Shown here in pieces: positions 6,938 through 13,594 of a stretch of 13,594 nucleotides of DNA (its first letter is position 1; each line of letters begins with the position of its first letter). Under the pieces are notes generated by a model. The model had not been told where the DNA came from. It did not search any database and saw only the letters and a program-made list of their open reading frames with translations. The stretch lies in assembly GCA_964513445.1 (NCBI GenBank), contig CAZEMM010000057.1, positions 1 to 13,594 of the forward strand, read 5' to 3'. The stretch comes from Butyricicoccus_A sp964513445 (GTDB lineage: Bacteria; Bacillota; Clostridia; Oscillospirales; Butyricicoccaceae). The position numbers were made by a program, and so were the translations under genes.

Positions 6938-8461
6938 TTACTCAACTGTATTCTTTCGCTTAGGAAAATGCTTTTTGAGAAACGGCGGAAGCGCCGCGTT
7001 GATCTTGCCCTCCGGGTACTGCCGAATGTTGACCAGATAATAGATCACTGCGAGAATAACGGACATATAAAATGAAGCGTTCGGACGGCGGAAAATTCCA
7101 GCAGTCGCATATGCATTAAGTAGCATTAGAATAAATGAAATGCCAAACGCCCCCGCGTCCATCGTAAAATACATCGCCGCATTTTTGCACAACGCTTTGC
7201 CGATCAGATAGACAAAATACAATACGAAGGCAAGGAACAGCAGCAATCCGACTATACCGTAGAGAAAATAAATTCCGTGAAAATCATTTTCAACATCGTA
7301 CTGTTCGCCCTTAAATTCCATCTTCTCACGTTCCAAGCCAAACAGACGGGATGGGAATGGCTCTTCATCCATCAGCAGCGAGCAAAACATGATCTTGTTG
7401 CGGCGTACGCCTGTAATCGCGGTGACATCCGTTTTAAAGTCACACTGCTCCATAACATATTCCAAGCCAAAGCGCTGCACAAGATCGCTGCAGTAATAAA
7501 CATAAATCTGGTTGAGTGAACGCATCTGTTCCAGATCAGTCCGTTCCTCCTGCTCCTCCTCTGTCAGCTCGGAAAGATCGGTTCCGCGCTGTTCTGACAT
7601 CGCAGACAGATCCTCCTGCTTTTCCTGCATTTCCTTCGCATAGGACATCTGGTGCTCATACATCGGGGAAACCTTGTAGCCGGCTAAGCACAGTACGGCA
7701 ATGACAATCATCGTGATATATCGTGTTTTCTCCGCTTTTCCGCACAATCCGGCGACAAGCATCAATCCAAACAGCGAGGCGAATACCGCCATATATGCCA
7801 GCCGTGTACCGAGCAGATACAGCTGCCCGCAGGCGAGCACAGCAGTGATGACAAAAATCGCGGGATTTTTTGCGCGATACGCCATACAAAGCAGCACCGG
7901 CGTGACCATACTCAAGATCGCCGCCTGTGAATTGGTGGTAGAAAACCAACCGAGCACACCTGATTGCGTATCCTGATAAGTGTGCGGATTGCTTCCTGTA
8001 ATCACGCTGAGCAGCACCACAACAGTGATAATCGCAAAACTGATAAGAATTCCCGTCCGAATCCAGCGGAACGCCCGCTTATCCGCCCTGCAAAAGGAAA
8101 TAAAGCACAGCGTAAACAGCGGAATCTGCACCACGCGGATATAATTAGTCAGATCGGCAAACGGGCTGACAAAGCCCGCATAGGCGCATGCCAGCGCATG
8201 CAGCACATAAAAGACACCGCATACGACTGCAAGATACCAATAATATCGTCTCCGCTTAGACAGCAGAAAGCCTGCGATCGTCACAGCCACAAGCACAGCC
8301 ATTCGCAGCACAAGTGTTAACAAAGCGCTACCGCCGCGCTGATCCTGCCAATATGACAAAACATCCATCATCGGCTGAATGGCAAAAACGATATAAATAA
8401 AAACGGCCAGATGCTTTTTAAGCAATGACCGGAAACGCCGCATGGATTGTGCTGCTCTCAT
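6938..8461 (-). CDS. O-antigen ligase-like polytopic membrane protein
   Basis: An integral membrane protein of about 507 residues with roughly ten or more hydrophobic segments. It has a large hydrophilic loop (about 263-394) between the N-terminal TM block and a C-terminal block of three or more TM segments, the layout of O-antigen ligase/polymerase (WaaL/Wzy-like) proteins. The loop ends in a family-like motif, ENDFHGIYFLYGIVG (about 391-405). An unusually Glu/Gln-rich run (QEKQEDLSAMSEQ...EEEQEERTD, about 279-309) sits inside the loop and may form a coiled coil. In Gram-positives such proteins attach or polymerise surface glycans, but no glycosyltransferase, flippase or nucleotide-sugar gene is nearby. 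The ATG at 8461 is preferred because AGAAGG lies about 12 nt upstream; the ATG at 8473 has that same motif immediately against it. The gene is 122 bp upstream of the kinase on the same strand without a visible terminator, so it probably shares its transcript. Confidence 0.8.
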   Translation of the reverse strand: MRAAQSMRRFRSLLKKHLAVFIYIVFAIQPMMDVLSYWQDQRGGSALLTLVLRMAVLVAVTIAGFLLSKRRRYYWYLAVVCGVFYVLHALACAYAGFVSPFADLTNYIRVVQIPLFTLCFISFCRADKRAFRWIRTGILISFAIITVVVLLSVITGSNPHTYQDTQSGVLGWFSTTNSQAAILSMVTPVLLCMAYRAKNPAIFVITAVLACGQLYLLGTRLAYMAVFASLFGLMLVAGLCGKAEKTRYITMIVIAVLCLAGYKVSPMYEHQMSYAKEMQEKQEDLSAMSEQRGTDLSELTEEEQEERTDLEQMRSLNQIYVYYCSDLVQRFGLEYVMEQCDFKTDVTAITGVRRNKIMFCSLLMDEEPFPSRLFGLEREKMEFKGEQYDVENDFHGIYFLYGIVGLLLFLAFVLYFVYLIGKALCKNAAMYFTMDAGAFGISFILMLLNAYATAGIFRRPNASFYMSVILAVIYYLVNIRQYPEGKINAALPPFLKKHFPKRKNTVE

Positions 8462-8523
8462 ATGACCGCTCATCCTTCTCTGTTTGTCTAATCGAATCGA
8501 TTTTACATCAATGATACTTAATT

Positions 8524-8552
8524 ATTATACCGTTCTGTCAATGGAATGTCAA
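8524..8552 (-). promoter_or_regulatory. consensus sigma-A promoter for the ligase-kinase-binding protein block
   Basis: On the minus strand TTGACA (8547-8552) and TATAAT (8524-8529) are separated by exactly 17 bp (8530-8546), a perfect vegetative consensus. Transcription should start near 8517, giving a leader of about 55 nt before the 8461 start. It lies just past the end of the MATE remnant. Confidence 0.85.
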
Positions 8553-8580
8553 GTCGCAGGCACACAGCGCTCACGGTTTC

Positions 8581-9039
8581 CTACAGATAATGATATTGCT
8601 TGCCCTTTGCCAGCAGCAGCGCCTGCGAAATGACGCACGCCAGCGCCTCCGCAACCATCAGCGCCCACCAAATGCCCTCGATGCCAAACAGCACGGGCAG
8701 CACCAGCACACAGACGAGCTGAAATACCAGCGCGCGCAAAAAGGAAATCACTGCGGAGATCAGGCCGTCATTAAGCGACGTAAAAAGGATGACGTGTAAA
8801 TATTGACGCCCGCGAGAACAAATGACAATGGGACGCATAAAAAAGGTGCCAAGGACAGACACGGCAATGCCGCTTCCGATCGCCACATACACGATCATGG
8901 AAAAATAGCGGTTTGCCGTCCTGCGCTCTCCCATGCCAAGCGTCATGGCAACCAGCGCGCTTCCGCCCGTTCCAAGCATAAACCCGATCGCGCTACACAG
9001 CATGACAAACGGCCAGACAAGATTGATGGCGGCATACGC
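8581..9039 (-). pseudogene. MATE family efflux transporter, internally deleted remnant
   Basis: An open frame from an ATG at 9003 encodes 140 residues; in-frame MATE-like sequence extends a dozen codons further upstream (YAAINLVWPFV), where there is no start. The first part, AIGFMLGTGGSALVAMTLGMGE (about 5-26), matches the N-terminal half of clostridial MATE Na+/drug antiporters. From about residue 74 (FTSLNDGLISAVISFLRALVFQL) it jumps to the C-terminal end of the family, finishing with GIWWALMVAEALA. Full-length members have about 440-460 residues and 12 TM segments, so the N-terminus (about 50 residues) and a central stretch of roughly 250 residues are missing. The junction falls near 8784-8826. 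No stop codon or frameshift interrupts what remains. It is almost certainly non-functional for transport. The upstream end coincides with the terminator of the ABC operon, and no promoter is seen. Confidence 0.85.
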
Positions 9040-9041
9040 AG

Positions 9042-9074
9042 AAAACGGCGGTGCACACAGGCCCCGCCGTTTTT
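9042..9074 (-). terminator. terminator of the amino acid ABC transporter operon
   Basis: ACGGCGG (9045-9051) pairs with CCGCCGT (9064-9070) around a 12-nt loop. The minus strand continues with TTTTC, the plus strand with TTTTGC, so it is potentially bidirectional. It lies about 20 nt past the stop of the ATPase gene. MATE remnant codons begin in its 3' side. Confidence 0.8.
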
Positions 9075-9088
9075 GCTCGTTATAAAAT

Positions 9089-9814
9089 TTACTTCATTAC
9101 TGCGCCGAGAAACGCCTTTGTGCGCTCCTGCTGCGGATGTTCAAAAATCTGCTCCGGCGTGCCCTCCTCTGTGATGTAGCCGTCCGACATAAAGATCACT
9201 CGATCCGCCACATCGCGGGCAAAGCCCATCTCATGCGTGACGCAGACCATCGTCATGCCCTCTTTGGCCAGCGACTTCATAACGTCGAGCACCTCGCCGA
9301 CCATCTCCGGATCAAGTGCGCTTGTCGGCTCGTCAAACAAAATCGCCTTTGGCTTCATGGCGAGCGAACGGGCAATCGCAACTCGCTGCTTTTGTCCGCC
9401 GGAAAGCTGCGCGGGATATGAATTTGCCTTTTCCGCCAAACCGACGCGCTCCAACAGCTGCATTGCCTGCTGCTTTGCCTCCTGCTCGCTCATCAGCTTC
9501 TGCTTAACCGGTGCAAGCATCAGATTGTCCAGCACCGTCAGGTGATTAAACAGATTAAAGTGCTGGAATACCATGCCCAGCTTCTGCCGCACCTTGTTCA
9601 TATCGGTGCTTTTATCCGTGACGTCCTTGCCGTCAAAGAGGATCTGTCCGCCGGTCGGGTCCTCCAGCCGGTTGAGACAGCGCAGAAATGTACTCTTGCC
9701 CGAGCCGGACGGGCCAATGACAACGACGCATTCACCCGGCTTGATATGGCAGTCAATCTTTTTGAGCACCTCCAAATCGCCGAAGCTCTTTTTTAAATCC
9801 TTAACGATTATCAC
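9089..9814 (-). CDS. polar amino acid ABC transporter, ATP-binding protein (GlnQ-like)
   Basis: A 241-residue ABC ATPase that powers amino acid import with the fused binding protein-permease encoded just upstream. All motifs are intact: Walker A GPSGSGKST (34-42), Q-loop Q84 (VFQHFNLF), signature LSGGQ (137-141), Walker B ILFDE (158-162), D-loop SALD and switch H194 (VTHEMGFA). The length and the HFNLFNHLTVLDN stretch are typical of the GlnQ/HisP/ArtP group. I place the start at the GTG at 9814, which has GGGAGG 10 nt upstream. An earlier TTG (9835) precedes that site and is unlikely. With the GTG the gene overlaps the 3' end of the permease gene by 14 nt, so translational coupling is likely. 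Substrate within the polar amino acid group (Gln, Glu, Arg, His, cystine) cannot be told from the ATPase. Confidence 0.93.
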   Translation of the reverse strand: MIIVKDLKKSFGDLEVLKKIDCHIKPGECVVVIGPSGSGKSTFLRCLNRLEDPTGGQILFDGKDVTDKSTDMNKVRQKLGMVFQHFNLFNHLTVLDNLMLAPVKQKLMSEQEAKQQAMQLLERVGLAEKANSYPAQLSGGQKQRVAIARSLAMKPKAILFDEPTSALDPEMVGEVLDVMKSLAKEGMTMVCVTHEMGFARDVADRVIFMSDGYITEEGTPEQIFEHPQQERTKAFLGAVMK

Positions 9815-11321
9815 TCTGACGCAGCCTCCCTTCAATAACAGCCAAAATTTTGGTCATGATCTTTACGATGATGTAATAAATAATCGCAACCGCAATCAGC
9901 GGCAGGAACGCCTCATAGGTACGCGATACGATGAAATCGCCCGCTTTGGTCAAGTCGACAATGGCGACATAGCCGACAATCGACGTCTCCTTGACCAGCG
10001 TAATCATCTCATTGCCCAGCGCAGGAATAACATTCTTAATGGCCTGCGGCAGGATGATATAGCGCATCGTCTCGCCATAGGTAAAGCCGAGCGAGCGTCC
10101 GCCTTCCATCTGTCCGACATCCACCGCCAGAATTCCCGCGCGAATATTTTCCGCAACGTATGCGCCGCTGTTAATGCCAAAGGACAGGATCGCTGCAAAA
10201 ACTGCAAACCTGCTGCGGAAAATAACCATGAACATAATCAGCNNNNNNNNNNCCATTGACGGCGTACCGCGCAGGATATCAATATAAATTCCCGCGATAC
10301 TGGACAGTACGGTTCTGCGCTTTTTGCGCGTCTCGGTCAGCTTCATCAGCGCGATAACAAAACCGAGCACTATGCCCAAAATACCAGCCGCAACCGAGAT
10401 GCCCAGCGTCACGCCAAGACCCTTCAGCATGAGCTGATAGCCGTTGGTATCCACAAAGACATACTTCAGGTTTTCCAAAAAGCCCTTTGGCTTTTGTTCG
10501 TCAGAATCTGTATCTGCCGTGTCGGCGGCAGCCCCCTCGTCGCCCTCGATATACTCGCTGACCAGCTTGTCAAACGTGCCGTCCTCGCGAATCTTTGCAA
10601 GGCCGCTGTTGATCTTCTCCATCAGCTCCGGATTGTCTTTGCCAACCGCGATGGCGTATTCCTCTGTCGATGTCTCATCCTCAATCATTTTGAGCGTATC
10701 CGGATTGTTTGCAACAAAATTCTCTGCCGGATTTTTGTCGATGACAACCGCGTCCACGCCGCCGTTATTGAGCGTAACCACCGCGTCCGTGCCCTTTTTA
10801 AACCGCTGCACTTGCGTATCAGCGTCCGTGATAACCTCGTTATCGTCCGCCGGTGTGCAAAGGATGTCCCCCGTCGTACCCTCTTGCACCGCAATCTTTT
10901 TACCGTTCAGATCGGCAAGCGATGTAATGTCGCTGTCTATCGGCACGATGATGCACTGCGTCGCTGTATAATAGCTGTCGGAGAAATCGACCGACTGCTG
11001 GCGCTCCTCCGTCACCGTCATACCTGCAATAACCGCATCCAGGCTGCCAGTGGACAGCGACGCAATGAGCGATTTAAACTCCATATTGACGATCTTGACC
11101 TCGAAGCCCTCCGCCTCGCCGATTGCCTTGATGATCGCCATGTCGAAGCCGTCCGGTTCGCCGTCATTGTTCATGTACTCAAACGGCGGGAATTCCGCAT
11201 TGGTGCCGACGGAGATGACATCGGCAGCCTTTGCCTGCGGCGTAACAACTTTAAAAAATACGCCAAATGCAAGCAGGCATGCCAAACACATCGCCAGCAC
11301 ACGCGTGATTCGTCTGTTCAT
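9801..11321 (-). CDS. fused amino acid-binding protein and permease of an ABC transporter
   Basis: A 506-residue fusion. Residues 1-33 are a Sec signal peptide or anchor (cleavage possible after AKA; no lipobox). A periplasmic-binding-protein type 3 domain follows (about 35-260: VGTNAEFPPFEYMNNDG, GSLDAVIAGMTVTEER, IAVQEGTTGD, GVDAVVIDK). An acidic Ala/Asp linker (about 260-278) then leads to a HisM/GlnP-type permease (about 295-500). The permease carries RGTP (351-354) and the EAA loop EGGRSLGFTYGETMRYIILP (406-425), which docks with the ATPase. Tethered receptor-permease fusions are known in Firmicutes GlnP-type importers; two copies would form the pore. Ten N's (10243-10252) fall in the motif after RGTPSM; the frame is kept across them. 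The start at 11321 has GAGAGG 9 nt upstream. The ATPase overlaps its end; ilvE lies upstream on the same strand beyond a terminator. Substrate is uncertain. Confidence 0.92.
   Translation of the reverse strand: MNRRITRVLAMCLACLLAFGVFFKVVTPQAKAADVISVGTNAEFPPFEYMNNDGEPDGFDMAIIKAIGEAEGFEVKIVNMEFKSLIASLSTGSLDAVIAGMTVTEERQQSVDFSDSYYTATQCIIVPIDSDITSLADLNGKKIAVQEGTTGDILCTPADDNEVITDADTQVQRFKKGTDAVVTLNNGGVDAVVIDKNPAENFVANNPDTLKMIEDETSTEEYAIAVGKDNPELMEKINSGLAKIREDGTFDKLVSEYIEGDEGAAADTADTDSDEQKPKGFLENLKYVFVDTNGYQLMLKGLGVTLGISVAAGILGIVLGFVIALMKLTETRKKRRTVLSSIAGIYIDILRGTPSMXXXXLIMFMVIFRSRFAVFAAILSFGINSGAYVAENIRAGILAVDVGQMEGGRSLGFTYGETMRYIILPQAIKNVIPALGNEMITLVKETSIVGYVAIVDLTKAGDFIVSRTYEAFLPLIAVAIIYYIIVKIMTKILAVIEGRLRQSDNR
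10243..10252. other. run of ten N's (assembly gap or masked bases)
   Basis: Unknown bases inside the permease domain. The flanking codons read RGTPSM, then GNN NNN NNN NNG, then LIMFMVIF. Family members carry V-Q-x-x after RGTPxx, so four codons beginning with G (Val) are exactly what is expected. The gap therefore looks true in length. Confidence 0.95.
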
Positions 11322-11356
11322 GTTTGAATTCCTCTCTTTCCAAATATTAAGTTTTC

Positions 11357-11407
11357 AAAAAAAGAGGATGAGCGCGACGAAATCAGACGGTCGTTGTCTC
11401 ATCCTCT
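11357..11407 (-). terminator. intrinsic terminator after ilvE, before the ABC transporter gene
   Basis: AGAGGATGAG (11363-11372) pairs perfectly with CTCATCCTCT (11398-11407); the 25-nt loop can add an inner ACGA/TCGT stem. On the minus strand seven T's follow. It begins about 19 nt past the ilvE stop and ends 36 nt before the binding protein-permease start, so readthrough would feed the transporter. Confidence 0.88.
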
Positions 11408-11425
11408 CAATTTACAATTATAAAT

Positions 11426-12493
11426 TTATTCAATCGGTGTGGTCCAGCCCATGTCGTCCTTCATCGTACCCCACTGGATGCCGGTCAGCGTGTCGTATAG
11501 TCTGTGTGTCACCGGGCCGATCTTTCCGCCGTTAATGTACGCGACCTGATCCTCGTAGCGCAGCTCGCCTACCGGTGAGATGACAGCCGCGGTTCCGGTG
11601 CCGAATACCTCTTCCAGCTTGCCATCATCGGCAGCCTTCATGATATCCACGATCGGCAGACGCTCCTCTGATACGGTATACCCCCACTTCTTGAGCAAAT
11701 CGATGCAGGAGCGGCGGGTAACGCCCGGCAGCACCGTGCCGACACACGGCGCGGTATAGATCGTGCCGTCAATCTTGAAGAAGCAGTTCATTGAGCCGAC
11801 CTCTTCGACATACTTGTGCTCGACGCCATCCAGCCATAAGCTCTGCTCATAGCCCAGCTCATGCCCCTTGACCTGCGAGATGAGCGATGCCGCATAGTTA
11901 CCGCCGCACTTGGTAAAGCCGGTGCCGCCCGGGCATGCGCGGGTGTACTCATCCTCGACAAAAATCTTGACCGGATTGATGCCGGTGGAATAATACGCGC
12001 CGACAGGCGACAGGATAATCATGAACTTGTGTGTCTTTGAGGTGCGAACACCCAGATGCGGCTCATCCGCAATGATAAACGGACGAATGTACAGCGAGGT
12101 GCCCGGCTCGGACGGAACCCAATCCTCCTCAACCTTGACCAATGTCTTGATCGCCTGAATGAAGTCCTCAACAGACAACGACGGCAGACACATACGTTTA
12201 TTGGTATTAATCATGCGTTCCGCATTGCATTCCGGACGGAACAGCTGAATCTTGCCCTCCGGTGTGCGGTATGCCTTGAGGCCCTCAAACGACTCCATAG
12301 CATAATGAAGCACCATTGCAGCCGGATCAATCTGAAGCGGCTGATACGGTACGATGCGCGCGTCATGCCAGCCGATGCCCTCCGTGTGTTCTACAATAAA
12401 CATGTTATCGGTGTAGTAAACACCAAAGCCCAGATTGTGTACATCCGGCTTCGGCTTCTTTTCTGTTGCCGGCATAATCTTGATGTTAAGCAT
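11426..12493 (-). CDS. ilvE: branched-chain amino acid aminotransferase
   Basis: PLP-dependent fold type IV transaminase that makes or degrades leucine, isoleucine and valine by exchanging an amino group with 2-oxoglutarate/glutamate. It has 355 residues from the ATG at 12493 (MLNIKI...); a GTG four codons upstream (12505) is possible and is used for the numbering here. Diagnostic stretches are LGFGVYYTDNMF, GWHDARIVPY, the AMVLHYAMESFEGLKAYR block (63-80), LFRPECNAERM, IRPFIIAD (140-147), the catalytic lysine K199 in GGTGFTKCGGNYAAS, EEVGSMN (234-240) and GTGTAAVISPVG. Length and motifs fit the longer, eukaryote-like BCAT group common in Firmicutes. It has its own terminator and a probable promoter. 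The amino acid ABC transporter follows on the same strand; together they fit amino acid balance. No T-box leader was recognised upstream. Confidence 0.95.
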   Translation of the reverse strand: MLNIKIMPATEKKPKPDVHNLGFGVYYTDNMFIVEHTEGIGWHDARIVPYQPLQIDPAAMVLHYAMESFEGLKAYRTPEGKIQLFRPECNAERMINTNKRMCLPSLSVEDFIQAIKTLVKVEEDWVPSEPGTSLYIRPFIIADEPHLGVRTSKTHKFMIILSPVGAYYSTGINPVKIFVEDEYTRACPGGTGFTKCGGNYAASLISQVKGHELGYEQSLWLDGVEHKYVEEVGSMNCFFKIDGTIYTAPCVGTVLPGVTRRSCIDLLKKWGYTVSEERLPIVDIMKAADDGKLEEVFGTGTAAVISPVGELRYEDQVAYINGGKIGPVTHRLYDTLTGIQWGTMKDDMGWTTPIE

Positions 12494-12549
12494 ATTCGAT
12501 TTCACTCTTTTCCCGCATAAAGCGTTTATAATTAAATTGCTATACGATT

Positions 12550-12578
12550 ATTTTATATAACTTACCTGCATATTGCAA
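12550..12578 (-). promoter_or_regulatory. possible ilvE promoter
   Basis: On the minus strand TTGCAA (12573-12578), 17 bp, TAAAAT (12550-12555), in very AT-rich sequence about 57 bp upstream of the ilvE ATG. The -10 matches five of six consensus bases and the -35 four. Overlapping TATATAAA alternatives exist. Confidence 0.5.
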
Positions 12579-12628
12579 GAGTTATTGCTCACTTTTTCAA
12601 GGCAAATATGATTTTTATGCAGGTTTTT

Positions 12629-12690
12629 GCATCCTACGGCTTCATTTCGCATGAACAGCTGCATTATTTTGTTCACATTGGGCAGGATGC
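12629..12690. other. two-tier inverted repeat between fba and ilvE
   Basis: GCATCCT (12629-12635) pairs with AGGATGC (12684-12690), enclosing TGAAC (12652-12656)/GTTCA (12671-12675). It lies after the fba terminator and before the proposed ilvE promoter, so it belongs to no obvious transcript. No RNA family was recognised. Confidence 0.35.
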
Positions 12691-12719
12691 TGCGTTTTTA
12701 CATATGCGTCGCGCGCGCC

Positions 12720-12751
12720 AAAAGGGGCCGCGCCTCAAAAGGTGCAGCCCC
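12720..12751 (-). terminator. terminator of fructose-bisphosphate aldolase
   Basis: On the minus strand, 25 nt past the fba stop, GGGGC (12751-12747) pairs with GCCCC (12728-12724), with further GC pairs inside the stem, and TTTT follows. The T-run is short, so this is a moderately strong terminator. Confidence 0.7.
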
Positions 12752-12776
12752 AGATTGATTGAAAGGGAAAGAAAAA

Positions 12777-13594
12777 TTAAGCCTTGCCGTCGGAACCCAG
12801 AACGTTCACGATCTTGTGCGCTACCATATCCTTGACAGCCTGGCGAGCCGGCTTCAGGTACTGGCGCGGATCGAAATGATCCGGATGCTCGTTCATATAC
12901 TTGCGGATAGTGGCAGTCATTGCCAGACGGATATCGGAGTCGATGTTGATCTTGCAGACAGCCAGCTTCGCAGCCTTACGCAGCTGCTCTTCCGGAATGC
13001 CGATTGCATCCGGCATATTGCCGCCGTTTTCGTTGACCATCTTGACGAACTCCTGCGGAACAGAGGAGGAGCCGTGCAGAACAATCGGGAAGCCCGGCAG
13101 GCGCTTGATGCACTCCTCAAGTACGTCGAAGCGCAGCGGAGGCGGAACCAGGATGCCATCCGCATTACGGGTGCACTGTGCTGGGGTGAACTTGTACGCG
13201 CCGTGGGAGGTGCCGATGGCAATCGCCAGGGAGTCACATCCGGTGCGGGAAACGAATTCCTCAACCTCTTCCGGACGGGTGTAGCTCTCGTTGCCAGCCT
13301 CAACAACAACTTCGTCCTCAACGCCGGCCAGCGTGCCCAGCTCAGCCTCGACAACAACGCCGTGGTCATGAGCGTACTCTACGACCTGCTTGGTCAGAGC
13401 GATGTTCTCCTCAAAGGACTTGGAGGATGCGTCGATCATAACAGAGGTAAAGCCGCCGTCGATGCAGGACTTACAAACTTCAAACGAATCGCCGTGGTCC
13501 AGATGCAGTGCGATCGGGATTTCCGGGTTATTGATAACAGCAGCCTCAACCATCTTTACCAGATAGGTGTGGTTTGCATATGCGCGGGCACCCT
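12777..13594 (-). CDS. fba: class II fructose-1,6-bisphosphate aldolase, 5' end outside the window
   Basis: Zinc-dependent aldolase of glycolysis and gluconeogenesis: fructose-1,6-bisphosphate to dihydroxyacetone phosphate and glyceraldehyde 3-phosphate. About 271 residues are visible; the frame is open to the right edge (GARAYANHTYLVK precedes the first internal Met), so an estimated 30-50 N-terminal residues are missing. Counting from that Met (codon at 13551-13553), catalytic D19 and zinc ligand H20 lie in LHLDHGDSFE, the other zinc ligands are H117 (GTSHGAYKF) and H160 (VLHGSSS), and the phosphate-binding NID is at 203-205 (INIDSDIR). The C-terminal extension (PDHFDPRQYLKPARQAVKDMVAHKI) fits the longer, roughly 310-325-residue subgroup. 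The sugar could differ (tagatose-bisphosphate aldolases share the fold), but the pattern favours FBP. A terminator follows the gene. Confidence 0.93.
   Translation of the reverse strand, partial: GARAYANHTYLVKMVEAAVINNPEIPIALHLDHGDSFEVCKSCIDGGFTSVMIDASSKSFEENIALTKQVVEYAHDHGVVVEAELGTLAGVEDEVVVEAGNESYTRPEEVEEFVSRTGCDSLAIAIGTSHGAYKFTPAQCTRNADGILVPPPLRFDVLEECIKRLPGFPIVLHGSSSVPQEFVKMVNENGGNMPDAIGIPEEQLRKAAKLAVCKINIDSDIRLAMTATIRKYMNEHPDHFDPRQYLKPARQAVKDMVAHKIVNVLGSDGKA

Noticed and set aside
6938..9039. Surface polysaccharide biosynthesis cluster around the O-antigen-ligase-like gene
   Set aside because: No glycosyltransferase, nucleotide-sugar, Wzx or chain-length gene is nearby; the MATE remnant keeps drug/Na+ antiporter motifs rather than those of a flippase.
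10494..11327. Plus-strand open frame of 277 codons opposite the binding protein-permease gene
   Set aside because: Antisense to a clear substrate-binding domain; no motif or start signal.
12506..12776. T-box or other amino acid riboswitch upstream of ilvE
   Set aside because: The conserved T-box sequence (AGGGTGGNACCGCG-like) is absent on the minus strand, and the inverted repeats present do not form a terminator next to ilvE.
1..13594. CRISPR array, prophage, insertion sequence or defence island
   Set aside because: No regular spaced repeats, transposase, integrase or phage genes were seen on either strand; the genes are mostly housekeeping, transport and sensing.

Overview
The window looks like a chromosomal stretch from a low-to-mid GC Gram-positive anaerobe of the class Clostridia, most likely a gut Oscillospirales/Ruminococcaceae-type bacterium. 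Supporting this are AGGAGG-type ribosome binding sites, a DUF1540 small protein, a lipoprotein solute-binding protein with no outer-membrane machinery, a clostridial-type branched-chain aminotransferase and a class II aldolase. This is inference from gene families; no phylogenetic marker is present. Ten N's at 10243-10252 show it is an assembled contig, probably metagenomic.

Layout. At 152-1474 a plus-strand pair encodes a Cof-type HAD phosphatase and a small cupin. An intergenic stretch of about 325 bp (1475-1799) follows with several strong hairpins and no convincing gene. From there on every gene is on the minus strand. In map order these are a 55-residue DUF1540 protein (1800-1967), a membrane-anchored N-acetylmuramoyl-L-alanine amidase (2085-2786), and a bidirectional terminator. 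Next is a block that reads, in transcription order, O-antigen-ligase-like membrane protein (8461-6938), hybrid sensor histidine kinase with two receiver domains (about 6815-4200) and lipoprotein solute-binding protein (4186-2870). A consensus sigma-A promoter (TTGACA, 17 bp, TATAAT) sits just upstream of the ligase-like gene.

Further right are an internally deleted MATE transporter remnant (8581-9039), and a two-gene polar amino acid ABC transporter made of a fused binding protein-permease (11321-9801) and an overlapping ATPase (9814-9089). Then come ilvE (12493-11426) with its own terminator, and the 3' part of fructose-bisphosphate aldolase, which runs off the right edge.

How they work together. 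The most interesting unit is the ligase-like/kinase/binding-protein block. The solute-binding protein has no permease or ATPase beside it but lies 13 bp downstream of a sensor kinase with a double-Cache-like extracellular domain, so it may present a ligand to the kinase rather than feed a transporter. The amino acid transporter and ilvE are plausibly linked in amino acid supply, with a terminator between them that could act as an attenuator. I did not find a CRISPR array, phage, insertion sequence, tRNA, rRNA or an obviously new enzyme system.
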